Part shown: positions 1 through 9,450 of the stretch, in pieces
How positions within the stretch are numbered: the stretch's first letter is position 1
How the letters are laid out: each line of letters begins with the position of its first letter
Source: Sphingomonas jejuensis
GTDB taxonomy: Bacteria > Pseudomonadota > Alphaproteobacteria > Sphingomonadales > Sphingomonadaceae
Direction of reading: 5' to 3'
NCBI RefSeq assembly: GCF_011927695.1
Contig: NZ_JAATJE010000004.1
Location: 1 to 64,000 of the forward strand
DNA length: 64,000 nucleotides
The notes under the pieces: generated by a model
What the model was told of the DNA's origin: nothing
The model's database searches: none
Seen by the model: only the letters and a program-made list of their open reading frames with translations
Translations under genes and position numbers: made by a program

Positions 1-67
1 CGGGTGAAACATCACGAGAGGTGATCCGGTAACTTCCAACTCGTCCAACCTCACAAACCCACGAAAC

Positions 68-931
68 TTAATATACTTTGCGGCAACGCTCAGGCTTTTG
101 TTGACCATTTGTTCCGACTGCCGCTGTCCATATGACAAACCTTGAGGTGCCCCCGATCAGGCTGCGGCCTTGGGCGATGACCATGCGGAACATGGTGATG
201 GCGGCTGAGTCCTCCGGGACCGGCAGCGCCGTCGAGGCGGACGCCGTCTCGTAGATGTCGTTGATGAGGTGTGCCTTGGAAACCTTGCGGCCGATGAGCG
301 GCCATGCCGCAGCCGAGAACGCCTCGCGGTCCAGCGCCGTGATACTGGCCGGTGTCGGAAACCGCTCGATGAGCGCGAGAAACCAGTCGGACCGGCTGTT
401 GCCTGCAAAGCGGGCGATCTCGGGAAAGTACAGCGGCAGGTAGTGGGTCAGGATCCGGTGCCAGGTCTGCGTCTTCATCCTGGAGATCGTCTCGTGGGTC
501 TTCGAGAGTTCCTGCAGGTCATTGATGCCCGCGGCGAGCGGGTCGACGTAGCGCTGCGTCGCGCCGATCCGCAGCATGTGGAGGATGACCTGCGCGTCCT
601 TGGGGTCGTTCTTGTCCCAGCCGTTGTGCAGCGCCTCACGCGTTCGGGCGAGCGCGACCGACGAGATGAGGCGCAGCTCGAACCCCGCCGTCAGCAGCCG
701 GTGTGCCAGCGTGCGATGGTAATTACCCGTCGCCTCGAACCCGACGATGATGGGGCGCCCGATGGCAGCGAGTTGCTCGGCAAAGCCGTCATAGTCCTGC
801 CTGGTCGCCATGACGGTCATCCGCCGGCGCCGACCGCCTTCCGGTCGCTCGATGAGGACCTCCTGCCGGTTCTTGGACATGTCGATGGCTACCAGCACGG
901 CGCCGGCAGGCGTAGAGGTGAGCTTGGTCAT
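68..931 (-). pseudogene. IS110-family transposase, C-terminally truncated
   Basis: The protein opens with the IS110-type DEDD domain (VAIDMSKNRQEV, then GFEATGNYHRTLAHRL and KNDPKDAQVI). I chose the start at 931 because TTTGGAGG lies about 10 nt upstream; a longer in-frame start at 994 has no such site. Family members are about 340-400 residues with a C-terminal Transposase_20 domain. Here family-like sequence stops near position 150 (residues SLIGG) and is followed by an unrelated tail, so the C-terminal domain is missing and the copy is probably inactive. It lies beside an IS3-type fragment, so this end of the window has been reworked by insertion sequences. Confidence 0.85.
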
Positions 932-1000
932 GGTCGGTTGGCCTCCAAAGTGTTGTCTCGACAACCTCACTTTAGATACCTGCTGACCGGCCATGGCTTG

Positions 1001-1046
1001 CCCTGATGAAGCCTGCGGCCGCTTCGCGGCCTTGTCTTCATCAGGG
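1001..1046. repeat. Inverted repeat beside the IS110 remnant
   Basis: CCCTGATGAAG (1001-1011) is repeated in inverted form at 1036-1046. A second GC-rich pair (GGCCGC/GCGGCC) sits inside the loop. Its position upstream of the transposase start suggests an end or subterminal structure of the IS110-type element. It marks the boundary with the IS3-type fragment that follows. Confidence 0.6.
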
Positions 1047-1080
1047 CCATAGCGGCTCCCGAACCAGCGCTTCCCAATGT

Positions 1081-1424
1081 GCTATGGCAGCGAGTTCATC
1101 GCCGCCGCCGTCCAGACCTGGCTCAGGCAGATCGGCGTGAAGACGCTCTACATCGCCCCGGGCTCGCCATGGGAGAACGGCTACAACGAGAGCTTCAACG
1201 GCTCGCTGCGGGATGAGCTGCTGAACGGCGAGATCTTCTACACCCTCGCTGAAGCCAGGGTGCTGATCGAGGCGTGGCGGCGTCACTACAACACTGTCCG
1301 ACCGCACAGCAGCCTCGGCTATCGACCACCCGCCCCGGAAGCGGCGACACCGCCATTGCCGGCCTCCGGTTCCGCTTCGCTCCACCTCCGACCGGCAATG
1401 GCGGCGGAGACGACAATGCACTAA
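1081..1424 (+). pseudogene. IS3-family transposase OrfB, C-terminal fragment
   Basis: Residues such as [40 protein letters not shown] and [11 protein letters not shown] are the C-terminal part of an IS3-family integrase-type (DDE) transposase, including the last catalytic Glu in NESFN. The N-terminal half with the first two catalytic Asp residues is absent: family sequence begins abruptly at about 1081 (YGSEF, normally preceded by DNG). The segment 1425-1480 resembles an IS3-type end (GGACCACCCGGTGGGGGC). This is an inactive remnant. Confidence 0.85.
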
Positions 1425-1550
1425 CTATCAACCCGGACCACCCGGTGGGGGCTGCTCATAATCACCACTCCTCGGCGGTCACCCCCTTTCCCTCAAACGA
1501 TGGTATTCCGGGATAGGAGCGTTCTCCCAGGTACCCCTCGCCTGCGGAAA

Positions 1551-1922
1551 TCAGGAACTAAGCCGATCAATCTCTGACAGCACGTATCGAGGGTCAAAAG
1601 GTTTGGCGACGAAGAAAGAGTGTTCCGGCAGGTCAGCTTGTGAAGGACGGACGTTACCGGAGACAACCGCGATCAGCATTGGCGGGTACCTATCACGAAC
1701 GTAGCGTGCAAGTCGCAGACCATCCATCGATCCCTTCATCTGGATGTCTGTCAGGACAATTCCAATCTCGGGATGATCGGCTATGATCTTGATCGCTTCG
1801 TCGCCGTCCTCAGCTTCAAACGCAATAAAACCACGGTCGCTGAAAAAATCCATCAGATCGTGACGTATAAACACCTCATCTTCAACGATGAGGATTGCCC
1901 GTGGCGGAATTGCCTGACCCAT
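1551..1922 (-). CDS. Single-domain response regulator
   Basis: This 123-residue protein is one CheY-like receiver domain with no output domain. It starts ILIVEDE (acidic pocket), has the probable phosphoacceptor Asp in VLTDIQMKG, and a conserved Lys in FVAKPFDPR near the end. Its start overlaps the stop of the upstream histidine kinase by one base (TAATG), so the two are very likely co-translated and form a cognate pair. Without a DNA-binding domain it probably acts by protein-protein contact or in a phosphorelay. The target cannot be told from the sequence. Confidence 0.9.
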   Translation of the reverse strand: MGQAIPPRAILIVEDEVFIRHDLMDFFSDRGFIAFEAEDGDEAIKIIADHPEIGIVLTDIQMKGSMDGLRLARYVRDRYPPMLIAVVSGNVRPSQADLPEHSFFVAKPFDPRYVLSEIDRLSS

Positions 1923-4681
1923 TACGCGGTTACCAATTCGCCTGCACCGACTAACGGCGCTTTGATCCGAAATTCGACACCTTCAGGCGGGTAGCTCAAC
2001 ACCGTCTCGCCCCTGAAGTACGATCGCAGCGAACGTTCGATTAGCCGCGTTCCAAAGCCCCTGCGTGTGGGGGGCGAGACGGTCGGACCGTCGCGCTCCT
2101 GCCATAGCAAGGTGAACTCTGGGTTTGCGTCATATCCACTCACCTCCCACGTCAACGTCACGGTGCCGGTATGGTTGCTCAGGGCACCGTATTTCAGCGC
2201 GTTGGTGACCAGCTCGTGGATTGCGAGCGTGAGGGCGAGTGCCGACTGCGGATTGAGACGCACCGCGGGGCCATTGATCGCGATCCGGTCCCGCTTATCG
2301 GCAACGGCCGCCAAGCCGGCTTCCAAGACCGTATCAAGGTCCGACGCTTCCCACGATGTCGCGGTCAGCACATCCGTCGCCCGGCCCAAGGATGCCAGAC
2401 GTGATGAGAAGGCAGCAGAGGCATCCTCCAGTGTCACCGCATCACGCAGCGTCTGGTTGGCAATCGACTGGATGATGGACAAGACGTTTTTCAATCGATG
2501 GCTCAATTCGCCATTGAGCAGGAGCTGCTGCTCACGCGCCTCCTGCAAAGTCGTGTGATCACGCGATACGGACAGGATGCGCACCACCTCGCCGTTCTCG
2601 CCGAAGATGGGCGAAACCGACACCGACCAGAATTTCGGGGTGCCCAGGAATGTGTCAGCTGCGATCTCGAAATGGGCCGATCGACCCGCTCTTGCCGCTG
2701 CAAGCGCCTCTTTGCCCAGACCAACGCCGTCATTCTTCAGAAAACTCGGCCAGAAGCAGCCTTTGACCGCGTTGAAGTCGCTGATCTCCATCACCTTCAT
2801 GCCGCCATCGCTCATGAAGGTGAGATCGCCGTTAAGGTCGAGCACCTTGATACAATCGGTCGAGGCAGCAAGAACGCTGCGCATAAAGCTTTCGCTTTCG
2901 CGCAGGTCCTGTTCTGCCCGGCGGCGCTCAATCGCAACCCGGATACGACTGGCCGCCTCTGCGACGAATGCCACCTGCTGCGTCGTCCATTGGCGCGGAA
3001 CGTTATCGTTCACGAAGAAGATCGCGACGGTTCGACCATTCCCCACCACCGGAAGATTGATCATCGTTCGAACGGCGAGGCTTTCGAAAATGTCCGCTCG
3101 AGGCGATGTTCGTGGATCATACCGCACATCGGGAATGACGACGGGACGACCAGCCCGGAGGTCGATAGCGTAGTCACCATAATCATCGACGCGGTACTGA
3201 CCGACAAGCCGGGGACAGCCATCCGCCGTCCAGTGCTCCGGCACGGTAATCATTTCCCCGTCTGCATCCAGCGTACCGTACCCAGCCCGAACCACGCCGA
3301 GCGTCTTGGCCACGATCTCCGTCGCCTGATCGATCGCATGTTCCATATCGGATGACTCCGACAGAACGTGCCCGATGTCGGTGAGCGCCTCGCGCTTTTT
3401 CTCGGCGCGGATGCGATCCGTCACTTCGAGGAAAATGACGGTGAACCGATCCTCCCCAATGGGTTGGCCCACCCCGTCATACCAACGATCCAGCCCTCCG
3501 AACTGACGGGTAAAGCGCTTGGCTTCGCCGGTATCGACAACCTCGGCGAACTCGTTGACCCATACGTCCTCAATTCCCGGGAAGAGGTCGCGCATCGTCT
3601 TTCCGATCGCCGTGCCCCGCTCGATACCCACCAGGCTATACCAGGCGTCGTTCACTTCCTCATACCGCCAGTCGCAGATCCTGCCGTCTGCATCGCGCAC
3701 GACTCTGGCGAGGATGAAACCCTCTTCGAGCGTCTTGAACAGGGTGCGCCATTTCTCCTCATTGGCCTGCAACCTGCCGGTGGCGCGGGCTTCCACCTCC
3801 CGCAGGGCTTCGCTCGCGGCATGCGCTTCGGTGCGATCACGCAGCACCTTCACATAGCCGACATGTTGGCCGTGCTGGTCCATCAATGGGGACGTCACAT
3901 CGACGGCCAGTATGCGTCTCCCGTCTTTGCGAACCATCCAATGCTCAACAGACGCTCGGCCTTCGTCGTGAGCTTGCGCCAGATCCAATGCCAGCCTGCC
4001 GGCGCTGATATCTACGTCGGTGAACAGGATCGAAGCGCTCTTTCCAATCACTTCGTCCCTTGACCAGCCAAGCACGTTCTTCGCGCCGGAAGTCCATTCA
4101 ACGATATGGCCATCGAGATCGGTCGTGACGATCGCGAAATCCTGAGCGCTGTCCATGATGGCGCGCTGCCGCGCCTCGGATGCGGCGACCTGCCGTGCCG
4201 CAAGACGTTGTTCGAGTTGCGCCATGACCTGTCGAGCCAGGACGCGGATCGAGCGTATCTGTACGTCCGACAATTGCCTCGGCTGGTAGTCGAGCACACA
4301 CAGCGTCCCGATTGGAAGTCCGTCGTCCGTCTTTAGCAGTGCACCGGCATAGAAGCGGATGTGAGGCTCGCCGGTAACCAGGGGGTTGCACGCAAACCGC
4401 GGATCGGCCGTCGCGTCGGGAACAAGGAGGAAATCCTGCTCCAAAAGCGCGTGCGCGCAGAACGACGTATCCAGCGGCGTTTCGCGAACCCCCAGACCCA
4501 CCTCTGCCTTAAAGAACTGGCGGCACTCCCCGATCAGATTCACGACCCCGATCGGCGCCTCGCAAATCGCGGCGACCAGCTCGGCCAGCTCGTCGAAAGC
4601 CGACTCTCGCGGGGTGTCCATTACCTCGAATTTTGCGAGCGCCGCCAAACGCCGCTGCTCACGCGCTCCAAGATCAGTCAT
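1922..4681 (-). CDS. HWE-family sensor histidine kinase (GAF-PAS-PAS-GAF-PAS-HWE)
   Basis: A 919-residue soluble sensor kinase with no clear membrane segment. Domains in order: GAF (about 20-165), PAS (about 168-285), a divergent PAS (about 312-430), GAF (about 440-595), PAS (about 602-715), and an HWE kinase core. The phosphoacceptor is in ELSHRLKN (His about 728). IHELVTNALKYGAL is the N box, followed by the HWE-type WE in LTWEVS and GFGTRLIERSL. GAF and PAS domains suggest sensing of light, redox state or small ligands, but no conserved Cys for a LOV or bilin chromophore was identified with confidence. It forms an operon with the response regulator at 1551-1922. Confidence 0.9.
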   Translation of the reverse strand: MTDLGAREQRRLAALAKFEVMDTPRESAFDELAELVAAICEAPIGVVNLIGECRQFFKAEVGLGVRETPLDTSFCAHALLEQDFLLVPDATADPRFACNPLVTGEPHIRFYAGALLKTDDGLPIGTLCVLDYQPRQLSDVQIRSIRVLARQVMAQLEQRLAARQVAASEARQRAIMDSAQDFAIVTTDLDGHIVEWTSGAKNVLGWSRDEVIGKSASILFTDVDISAGRLALDLAQAHDEGRASVEHWMVRKDGRRILAVDVTSPLMDQHGQHVGYVKVLRDRTEAHAASEALREVEARATGRLQANEEKWRTLFKTLEEGFILARVVRDADGRICDWRYEEVNDAWYSLVGIERGTAIGKTMRDLFPGIEDVWVNEFAEVVDTGEAKRFTRQFGGLDRWYDGVGQPIGEDRFTVIFLEVTDRIRAEKKREALTDIGHVLSESSDMEHAIDQATEIVAKTLGVVRAGYGTLDADGEMITVPEHWTADGCPRLVGQYRVDDYGDYAIDLRAGRPVVIPDVRYDPRTSPRADIFESLAVRTMINLPVVGNGRTVAIFFVNDNVPRQWTTQQVAFVAEAASRIRVAIERRRAEQDLRESESFMRSVLAASTDCIKVLDLNGDLTFMSDGGMKVMEISDFNAVKGCFWPSFLKNDGVGLGKEALAAARAGRSAHFEIAADTFLGTPKFWSVSVSPIFGENGEVVRILSVSRDHTTLQEAREQQLLLNGELSHRLKNVLSIIQSIANQTLRDAVTLEDASAAFSSRLASLGRATDVLTATSWEASDLDTVLEAGLAAVADKRDRIAINGPAVRLNPQSALALTLAIHELVTNALKYGALSNHTGTVTLTWEVSGYDANPEFTLLWQERDGPTVSPPTRRGFGTRLIERSLRSYFRGETVLSYPPEGVEFRIKAPLVGAGELVTA

Positions 4682-4994
4682 TGTTTACCACGATTTGCCC
4701 TTCCGCGGCACGCTAGCATCCAGATCGGCGCCTCGCCACTATCGAGAACATCATAGAAACAACCTCCAGTTCTGTAGATTGAAATGCTGGCGCGAGGAGC
4801 CAGCGAAACGGCACCGTCTCGTTTGGGAAGGTCGCGTGGGACGGCTGACGGCGGGAAGGCGCGCTCGATGGCAACGAGGGCGCCATTTTCCCGAAATGTG
4901 TTCCCGATTGGCTTTTCCCGAAACTGCCCGGTGCAGATGGAGAAACGGGACAACCTATGGCCGTCTGATCGACCTCCCCTTGGCGGTCGAAGCT

Positions 4995-5110
4995 GTTGGC
5001 AGATAACGTGAGTGCGACGCCTCGTTTGCGAGCAGCGCCGGATGATGGCGAGCACATTGGCAGCTAATTCGAGCACGGTGCCACGCGCCAGTGGCAGATA
5101 GCGTGAGCAG
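4995..5110. repeat. Short direct repeats, possible IS end remnant
   Basis: The segment 4682-5309 has no gene I can support. Inside it, three near-repeats occur: TTGGCAGATAACGTGAG (4995), TTGGCAGCTAATTCGAG (5057) and GTGGCAGATAGCGTGAG (5091), with TTGGCGAGCAG at 5122. Multiple short repeats of this kind are typical of IS21-family ends, but no istA or istB is present, so this is at most a remnant. A 46-codon plus-strand frame at 5185-5325 has no recognisable match. Confidence 0.4.
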
Positions 5111-5309
5111 GAAATAGCGCTGTTGGCGAGCAGACACCGCTACGATTGCAAGCCCCTACAAATATCCGTCCCAATCCGGGTGACATGCCCGAGAAGGCGA
5201 CGTTCATCCCGAAGCCCTTCTCGGCTGCGATCGTCCACGAGCACCTCCGCAGGACGCTGCCTGACGGCAAGAAGCCCGCGCCGCTGAAGAATGCGGTGAC
5301 GACGCCGGT

Positions 5310-5714
5310 TCAGCCGGGAGCCTGAGCCACCCCTGCCGAGGCGAGCAACTGCGCGTCGGTCGCGTCGCGGTTGTCGATCCACCATTTGGCGTCCGCGATG
5401 CCGAGCAGCGCCGCGCCGGTTTCGACGCTATCGAGAGGTTGATCCTTGCGCAGCAAGGCGATCCGTTTCGCGCGAATGGTCGTTGCCCAGCTGACCTGTC
5501 GTTCCGAGCCGTTGAGCGGCGCCAGCGACAGATGGGCAACGGCTTGTTGCGAGGCCGCGGCGTCGCGCTCGTTCTCTTCCTGGCGCTGCTTGCGGTAGCA
5601 CGCGCCGCAGACCGTCGTGCGCAGCCAGGTGGCCTTGCGCTCCTGCTGCGACGCGAACCCGGCAATGAAATGGGTTTGCTCATGGCCGCAGGTGTGGGTG
5701 ATGCGATGGTCCAT
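5310..5714 (-). CDS. Small Cys-containing hypothetical protein
   Basis: This 134-residue protein begins MDHRITHTCGHEQTHF and has a later CGACYRK, so Cys and His (C-x-H ... C-x2-C) could form one zinc site. The rest is helical and charged with no domain I recognise. It is the last minus-strand gene after the SGNH-like gene, separated by about 100 bases. The putative metal site and the orderly amino-acid composition suggest it is a real gene; its function is unknown. Confidence 0.6.
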   Translation of the reverse strand: MDHRITHTCGHEQTHFIAGFASQQERKATWLRTTVCGACYRKQRQEENERDAAASQQAVAHLSLAPLNGSERQVSWATTIRAKRIALLRKDQPLDSVETGAALLGIADAKWWIDNRDATDAQLLASAGVAQAPG

Positions 5715-5810
5715 GACGTTCAGCCTGTCATATGGGCCGGATTTGTTCCAGCGGGATTGAGTCGAGCCGTTCGGTTCCGGCGACCGATGCTCGCGGCATG
5801 AAGATGGCGA

Positions 5811-6302
5811 TCACGACCCGAGTGGGCTGCTCATCACCAGCACGGTCGCGCGCGCGATCGGCGCCGGCGCTACGCCGGCTCTGAAGGGGGCGACCGCCCC
5901 CCACCGCAGCGACTTGGCGACGGGGCGATAGCTGACCGGATGGATGCCATCCCGGCTCGGTTGCGCCCGCAGCGGGATGACGGTGTCGCCGAAACGTGCC
6001 GCGATCGACGTGACAATGGATGACGCGCGCAGGTCGTAGGGGGCAAGCCAGGCCACCTTGACGGCGGTGGTTCGCCGCCTGAGCGCAAGAAGGTTGGTTG
6101 GGAGCGCCGGACTGGCGGCATCGTTCGACCCGAGTGCGATGAGGGCGACGGTGGCGGCCGAAGCGCCCCTCACCCGCCGCTCGATCTCGGCCGAACCGGC
6201 ACCCACGCGCGCATGAACCTCGCAGCGTATGCCCTGTGCTGCCAATGCCTGCGCCGTGCCGACCGCGGTGCTGTCGCCCAGGATCAGGCAGAAGGGAATC
6301 AT
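5811..6302 (-). CDS. SGNH/GDSL-like hydrolase domain protein
   Basis: The 163-residue protein has the SGNH blocks in order: block I ILGDSTAVG near the N terminus (nucleophile Ser), block III ALGSNDAA (Gly and Asn of the oxyanion hole) and block V DGIHPV (catalytic Asp and His). These predict an esterase or acyl-/peptidoglycan-modifying hydrolase. The ATG overlaps the upstream stop as ATGA (4 nt), which fixes the start at 6302. The N terminus is hydrophobic (MIPFCLIL) but too short for a clear signal peptide. It may help local cell-wall remodelling during transfer, but that is inference from context only. Confidence 0.75.
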   Translation of the reverse strand: MIPFCLILGDSTAVGTAQALAAQGIRCEVHARVGAGSAEIERRVRGASAATVALIALGSNDAASPALPTNLLALRRRTTAVKVAWLAPYDLRASSIVTSIAARFGDTVIPLRAQPSRDGIHPVSYRPVAKSLRWGAVAPFRAGVAPAPIARATVLVMSSPLGS

Positions 6303-6796
6303 GGCCGACCAGCCTGATGGGCAAGCGGTTTTCGTGGAGTGGTCATGTCGCCGTAGGCAAGCAGCCCGAAGATGGCGACAGCACAGCCGGCGATGCCGAA
6401 CGCTGCGCGTGCCAGCCCGATCAGCCGCGCCTTGCGACCCTTGCGAAGGTGGTTCCACCCTCGATCGAGCGAGGTACGCCAGGACAGCCAGCCATCGCCG
6501 ATATCGCTCGCGCCGAACATCGCGATGGGGATCGCGACGGCCAGCATGATATGCCGGATGTCGGCGCGGGCGATCACGATGGCGAGAAAGGTCGCGACCA
6601 GAATGAACAGCGCGATGGCGTTGATGACGCTGTAGAGCGGGCGCAGCCGAAAGATCCGACGCGAGGGCGCAGCGAGGTAGCGCACGATCGGACGGCGGCA
6701 GGTGTCGCAGACCAGCATGTGCTGCCCCAGCGGCCAGCGGCGCATCGCCTCATGGCAATACGGGCATTCGGGCCGGGGCAGGCTGATCATATTCAT
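6299..6796 (-). CDS. Zinc-ribbon membrane protein
   Basis: A 165-residue protein with an N-terminal CPYC...CDTC pair spaced like a zinc ribbon (about residues 10-35), then two adjacent hydrophobic segments (about 55-100) and a third near the C terminus (GIAGCAVAIFGLLAYGD). The start at 6796 overlaps the stop of the NERD gene by ATGA and its stop overlaps the SGNH gene, so it is translationally coupled on both sides. It is probably an inner-membrane protein with a cytoplasmic metal-binding head. No family name can be given. Confidence 0.75.
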   Translation of the reverse strand: MNMISLPRPECPYCHEAMRRWPLGQHMLVCDTCRRPIVRYLAAPSRRIFRLRPLYSVINAIALFILVATFLAIVIARADIRHIMLAVAIPIAMFGASDIGDGWLSWRTSLDRGWNHLRKGRKARLIGLARAAFGIAGCAVAIFGLLAYGDMTTPRKPLAHQAGRP

Positions 6797-7947
6797 GCGA
6801 CGTGGCCGACCCTGATCGCATCGGGAAGTGCAGCCCGGATCACGTCGGCGACGTCGGGCACGCAGATCCAGTTGGAGAATCTCGGGTTCCAGATCGCCTT
6901 GCCCTTGCACAACGCGGAAAGAACCTCCCTGCCGATCTCATCGTCGCGCGCGGCCCGGAATGCGATGCGGCCATCTGGCAGTGTCCGCTCGACGATCCCG
7001 GCGCATACCTCGATAGGTGCGCCCGCCTTGACGGGAACCGCCTTGGCAGGGGGCGATACCTCCAAAACGGTGCATTCAACCGCTACCGATGTGGAGGGAC
7101 TTTGCGCCGGATGAACAGTGACAGGCTCTGCCTCGACGTACGGCGGAAATTCCGGCACAGACGCGGCCTGGACGATGGGCATGTTGATCGGCCCAGACGG
7201 GTCGCCGGTATGAGACGTATCGGCGGCGTCCGTGCTGTCAGGAACGATGCCGAGGCGGGTATAGATATCGCCCTCCTGGACATGGTCGGCGATGAGCTGG
7301 TCGGCGATCTCGACCATCTGCGCGGCGGTGACGCCGGTCGAAAACATTCGTCCCAGGGGCGATGACCCGCCGAACGGCACCCAGGCTTTGTAAAGGTTGT
7401 CGCATTTGTAGATCGGCTCGTCGCTGCCGATTTTGGAACGGTCGATCATCGCGGTGGGCGGAACGGACACGAATACGCCGACCTCCGCGAACGCCCTGTC
7501 ATGCCCTTTTCGCTTCAGCCACGCCTGCAGCACCTTGCGTTGTCGTTTGGCCTGTTCGACCGGATTGGGGATGTTCTGCGGCTGACGTTGCGAGCGATAC
7601 CAGACCATCCATTCGCCATGCTCGTTCTTCGAGATCCGGCCAGAGTAGTTCTTGGATTCGAAGATCGAGGCGGTGCGCGACGCCCGCGACAGCAGGATAT
7701 GATCGAACTGCGCGAACCCGCCCTGCCCGTCCGGCAGGCGCAGATCGTGGATAAGCAGGTTGCGGTCGTTGTCAGGCCCGAATTGGTGATCGAGCATATA
7801 GGCGGTCTCGCGCTCGCCCCGCATCCCCTGGCGATGGTTCCGCACCGTCGATCGCACGCGCTCGGGGAGAGCCGCGAACTCGTCGGACGCCATCACTTCG
7901 TCGGCAAATGCGATCTCGGCCGCGCGGGTCGATTTCTTGCGGATCAT
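6793..7947 (-). CDS. NERD-domain (nuclease-related) protein
   Basis: The 384-residue protein carries a NERD domain in its first 180 residues: GMRGERETAYMLD, NLLIHDLRLP, FAQFDHILLS and FESKNYSGRI, with the Asp and E-x-K of a restriction-endonuclease-like fold. The middle is low-complexity and Pro-rich. The last 80 residues (RIAFRAARDDEIGREVL..GKAIWNPRFSNWICVP) form a separate small domain. NERD proteins are thought to process DNA, often on plasmids. It is coupled to the CsgG-like gene upstream (ATGA overlap at 7944-7947) and to the zinc-ribbon gene downstream. Confidence 0.85.
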   Translation of the reverse strand: MIRKKSTRAAEIAFADEVMASDEFAALPERVRSTVRNHRQGMRGERETAYMLDHQFGPDNDRNLLIHDLRLPDGQGGFAQFDHILLSRASRTASIFESKNYSGRISKNEHGEWMVWYRSQRQPQNIPNPVEQAKRQRKVLQAWLKRKGHDRAFAEVGVFVSVPPTAMIDRSKIGSDEPIYKCDNLYKAWVPFGGSSPLGRMFSTGVTAAQMVEIADQLIADHVQEGDIYTRLGIVPDSTDAADTSHTGDPSGPINMPIVQAASVPEFPPYVEAEPVTVHPAQSPSTSVAVECTVLEVSPPAKAVPVKAGAPIEVCAGIVERTLPDGRIAFRAARDDEIGREVLSALCKGKAIWNPRFSNWICVPDVADVIRAALPDAIRVGHVA

Positions 7948-8783
7948 CGTTTCGGCGTTCCCGGATTTGGCTGCGGCAGCGGTTGAACCGCCTGCGCCGG
8001 TAGCGGCGCGGAGGCGGGAGGCACCATTGCGGGCGGCTTGGCCGGCACCAGCCTCGCCTCGAGCCGTGGCCGTGCATCCTCGATCAGCTTGCGGAACGCA
8101 TCGAGCGTCGCCAGCGTGGTGATCTTGCCGATGTCGGTCGAGGCGTAGCTTCCACCGAGCGCACCCACGCCAAGGCCGAGCAACAGCCCACCGCCCACGA
8201 CGCCGATATCCTTCTTGCGCGCCGACCCGCTGGCGACCGCTTCCTGGATGCCGGTGTTCACGTCGACCAGCGTCATCAGCACCTGGCTTTCGAGTGTCTT
8301 CGACTTGAGCCCGACCGCCCCGCCGAACACACCGCCGACCCCGCCCCCGCTCTCACGCGACTTGGCGTCGGAATAGACCACCTTCACCTCGATCAGATAA
8401 TCCGCCTTGGTGACAGGCCGGGTTGTGGCAGTCCCGCCATTGATCGCGCGTTCGCGTTCGAGCGCGCTGAACGCCTCGCCGCGATCGGCGACGCGGAAGC
8501 AATTGGATCGCGCGATCATCAGCTTGACCAGTGGCAGCGCGTCGACGCGCGCGGTCGAACCGCCGTTCTGCATCTCCGCCATGCGCATGAGCGCCTGCAG
8601 TTGCGGCGACAGGCCATCGGCCGGGTTGGCGGCCTTCTCCTCAACCAGCGCGGCAACGCCGAGCGGCACCTGGCATTGCGGCACGGCGGTCGTCTCGTCG
8701 ACGCCGGTGCCGCCCTGCCCCAGCTTCTGGGCGTGGGCCATTGAAGGTGTGACGGCCGCGAGCGCGGCCGTCACGACGAGCAT
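7944..8783 (-). CDS. CsgG/HfaB-like secreted protein
   Basis: Starting at ATG 8783 the protein has a signal-like N terminus (LVVTAALAAVTPSMAHAQ). The core TKADYLIEVKVVYSDAKS, then SQVLMTLVDVNTGIQEAVASGSARKKD and a Gly-rich stretch, resembles the CsgG/curli-assembly and HfaB family of periplasmic or outer-membrane proteins. The C terminus is Pro-rich. A GTG at 8801 is an alternative start overlapping the previous gene. It lacks an obvious lipobox Cys, so it may be periplasmic. In this operon it could be an envelope component of the transfer apparatus; that is inference. Confidence 0.65.
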   Translation of the reverse strand: MLVVTAALAAVTPSMAHAQKLGQGGTGVDETTAVPQCQVPLGVAALVEEKAANPADGLSPQLQALMRMAEMQNGGSTARVDALPLVKLMIARSNCFRVADRGEAFSALERERAINGGTATTRPVTKADYLIEVKVVYSDAKSRESGGGVGGVFGGAVGLKSKTLESQVLMTLVDVNTGIQEAVASGSARKKDIGVVGGGLLLGLGVGALGGSYASTDIGKITTLATLDAFRKLIEDARPRLEARLVPAKPPAMVPPASAPLPAQAVQPLPQPNPGTPKR

Positions 8784-8793
8784 GCGGGTGCGA

Positions 8794-9123
8794 TCAAGCA
8801 CCGGCGCCCGCCTTCTTCGCATGCGCTGCGGGATCGCAGATCCCGGCACGCTCCTCGTCCGCCGCAACTTTCTTCGCGGCTTCGTCACAGTCCTTGCAGT
8901 CGGGACAGTCCGCGCAGTCCTTGCATTTGCCGTTGTGAAGCGCGTGCGCGCGATAGCGCGCCTTCTTCGCCGCGGCCTCGCGCGCGGCATCGGTGCCGGC
9001 ATGACTTCCGGCGAAGCTCGCCATCGCGAGCAGGACCGGCGCCGACGACTGCGCGCTGGCGGCCGACGGCAAGGCCACGGAGAGGGCGGCAAGCCCCAGC
9101 GCGGCGATCATCTTCAGTTTCAT
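8794..9123 (-). CDS. Secreted Cys-rich small protein
   Basis: A 109-residue protein with a clear signal peptide (MKLKMIAALGLAALSVALPSAASAQ) and a cluster KCKDCADCPDCKDCDE plus a later Cys, giving a run of C-x2-C pairs. These could bind metal or form disulfides in the periplasm. The start at 9123 has GGAAGGAG a few bases upstream. It precedes the CsgG-like gene by 10 nt. I do not recognise a family. Confidence 0.7.
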   Translation of the reverse strand: MKLKMIAALGLAALSVALPSAASAQSSAPVLLAMASFAGSHAGTDAAREAAAKKARYRAHALHNGKCKDCADCPDCKDCDEAAKKVAADEERAGICDPAAHAKKAGAGA

Positions 9124-9149
9124 CGTGTGTACTCCTTCCCTGGCCGTTT

Positions 9150-9359
9150 TCAGAAGAAACCGTTGCGTCGGCCGTCGCGACGGTCATCGTGGCGGGCGCT
9201 GCTGTCGCCCAGCGCCGAGCGCCGGACCTCCAGCTCAACCCCGTCCCCCTTGCGGCGAATGCGGACATCCTGCGGGGCGATGTTGTTGCGCTTCGCCCAG
9301 CGGTCTGCGTCGGCATCCGAGCCGAACTCGCCCATTTCCTCGAAATCCCAGTTGCTCAT
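9150..9359 (-). CDS. Small charged hypothetical protein
   Basis: A 69-residue, highly charged cytoplasmic protein (MSNWDFEEMGEFGSDADADRW) with no signal or membrane segment. A strong ribosome site (CAGGAGAC) lies just before ATG 9359, and the gene sits in order in the minus-strand operon with short gaps on both sides. No family recognised. Confidence 0.65.
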   Translation of the reverse strand: MSNWDFEEMGEFGSDADADRWAKRNNIAPQDVRIRRKGDGVELEVRRSALGDSSARHDDRRDGRRNGFF

Positions 9360-9450
9360 GTCTCCTGTCCCGGTTGATCGCCGTGCCGGCGCGCGGGGGC
9401 CGGTCCTGGCGGTGCGATGCGAAATCCCCGCGCGTGGATGAAGGACAGTG

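Noticed and set aside
5185-5325. A 46-codon plus-strand frame as a gene
   Set aside because: No ribosome site and no recognisable family; it may be the tail of a lost gene, so it was left only as a note.
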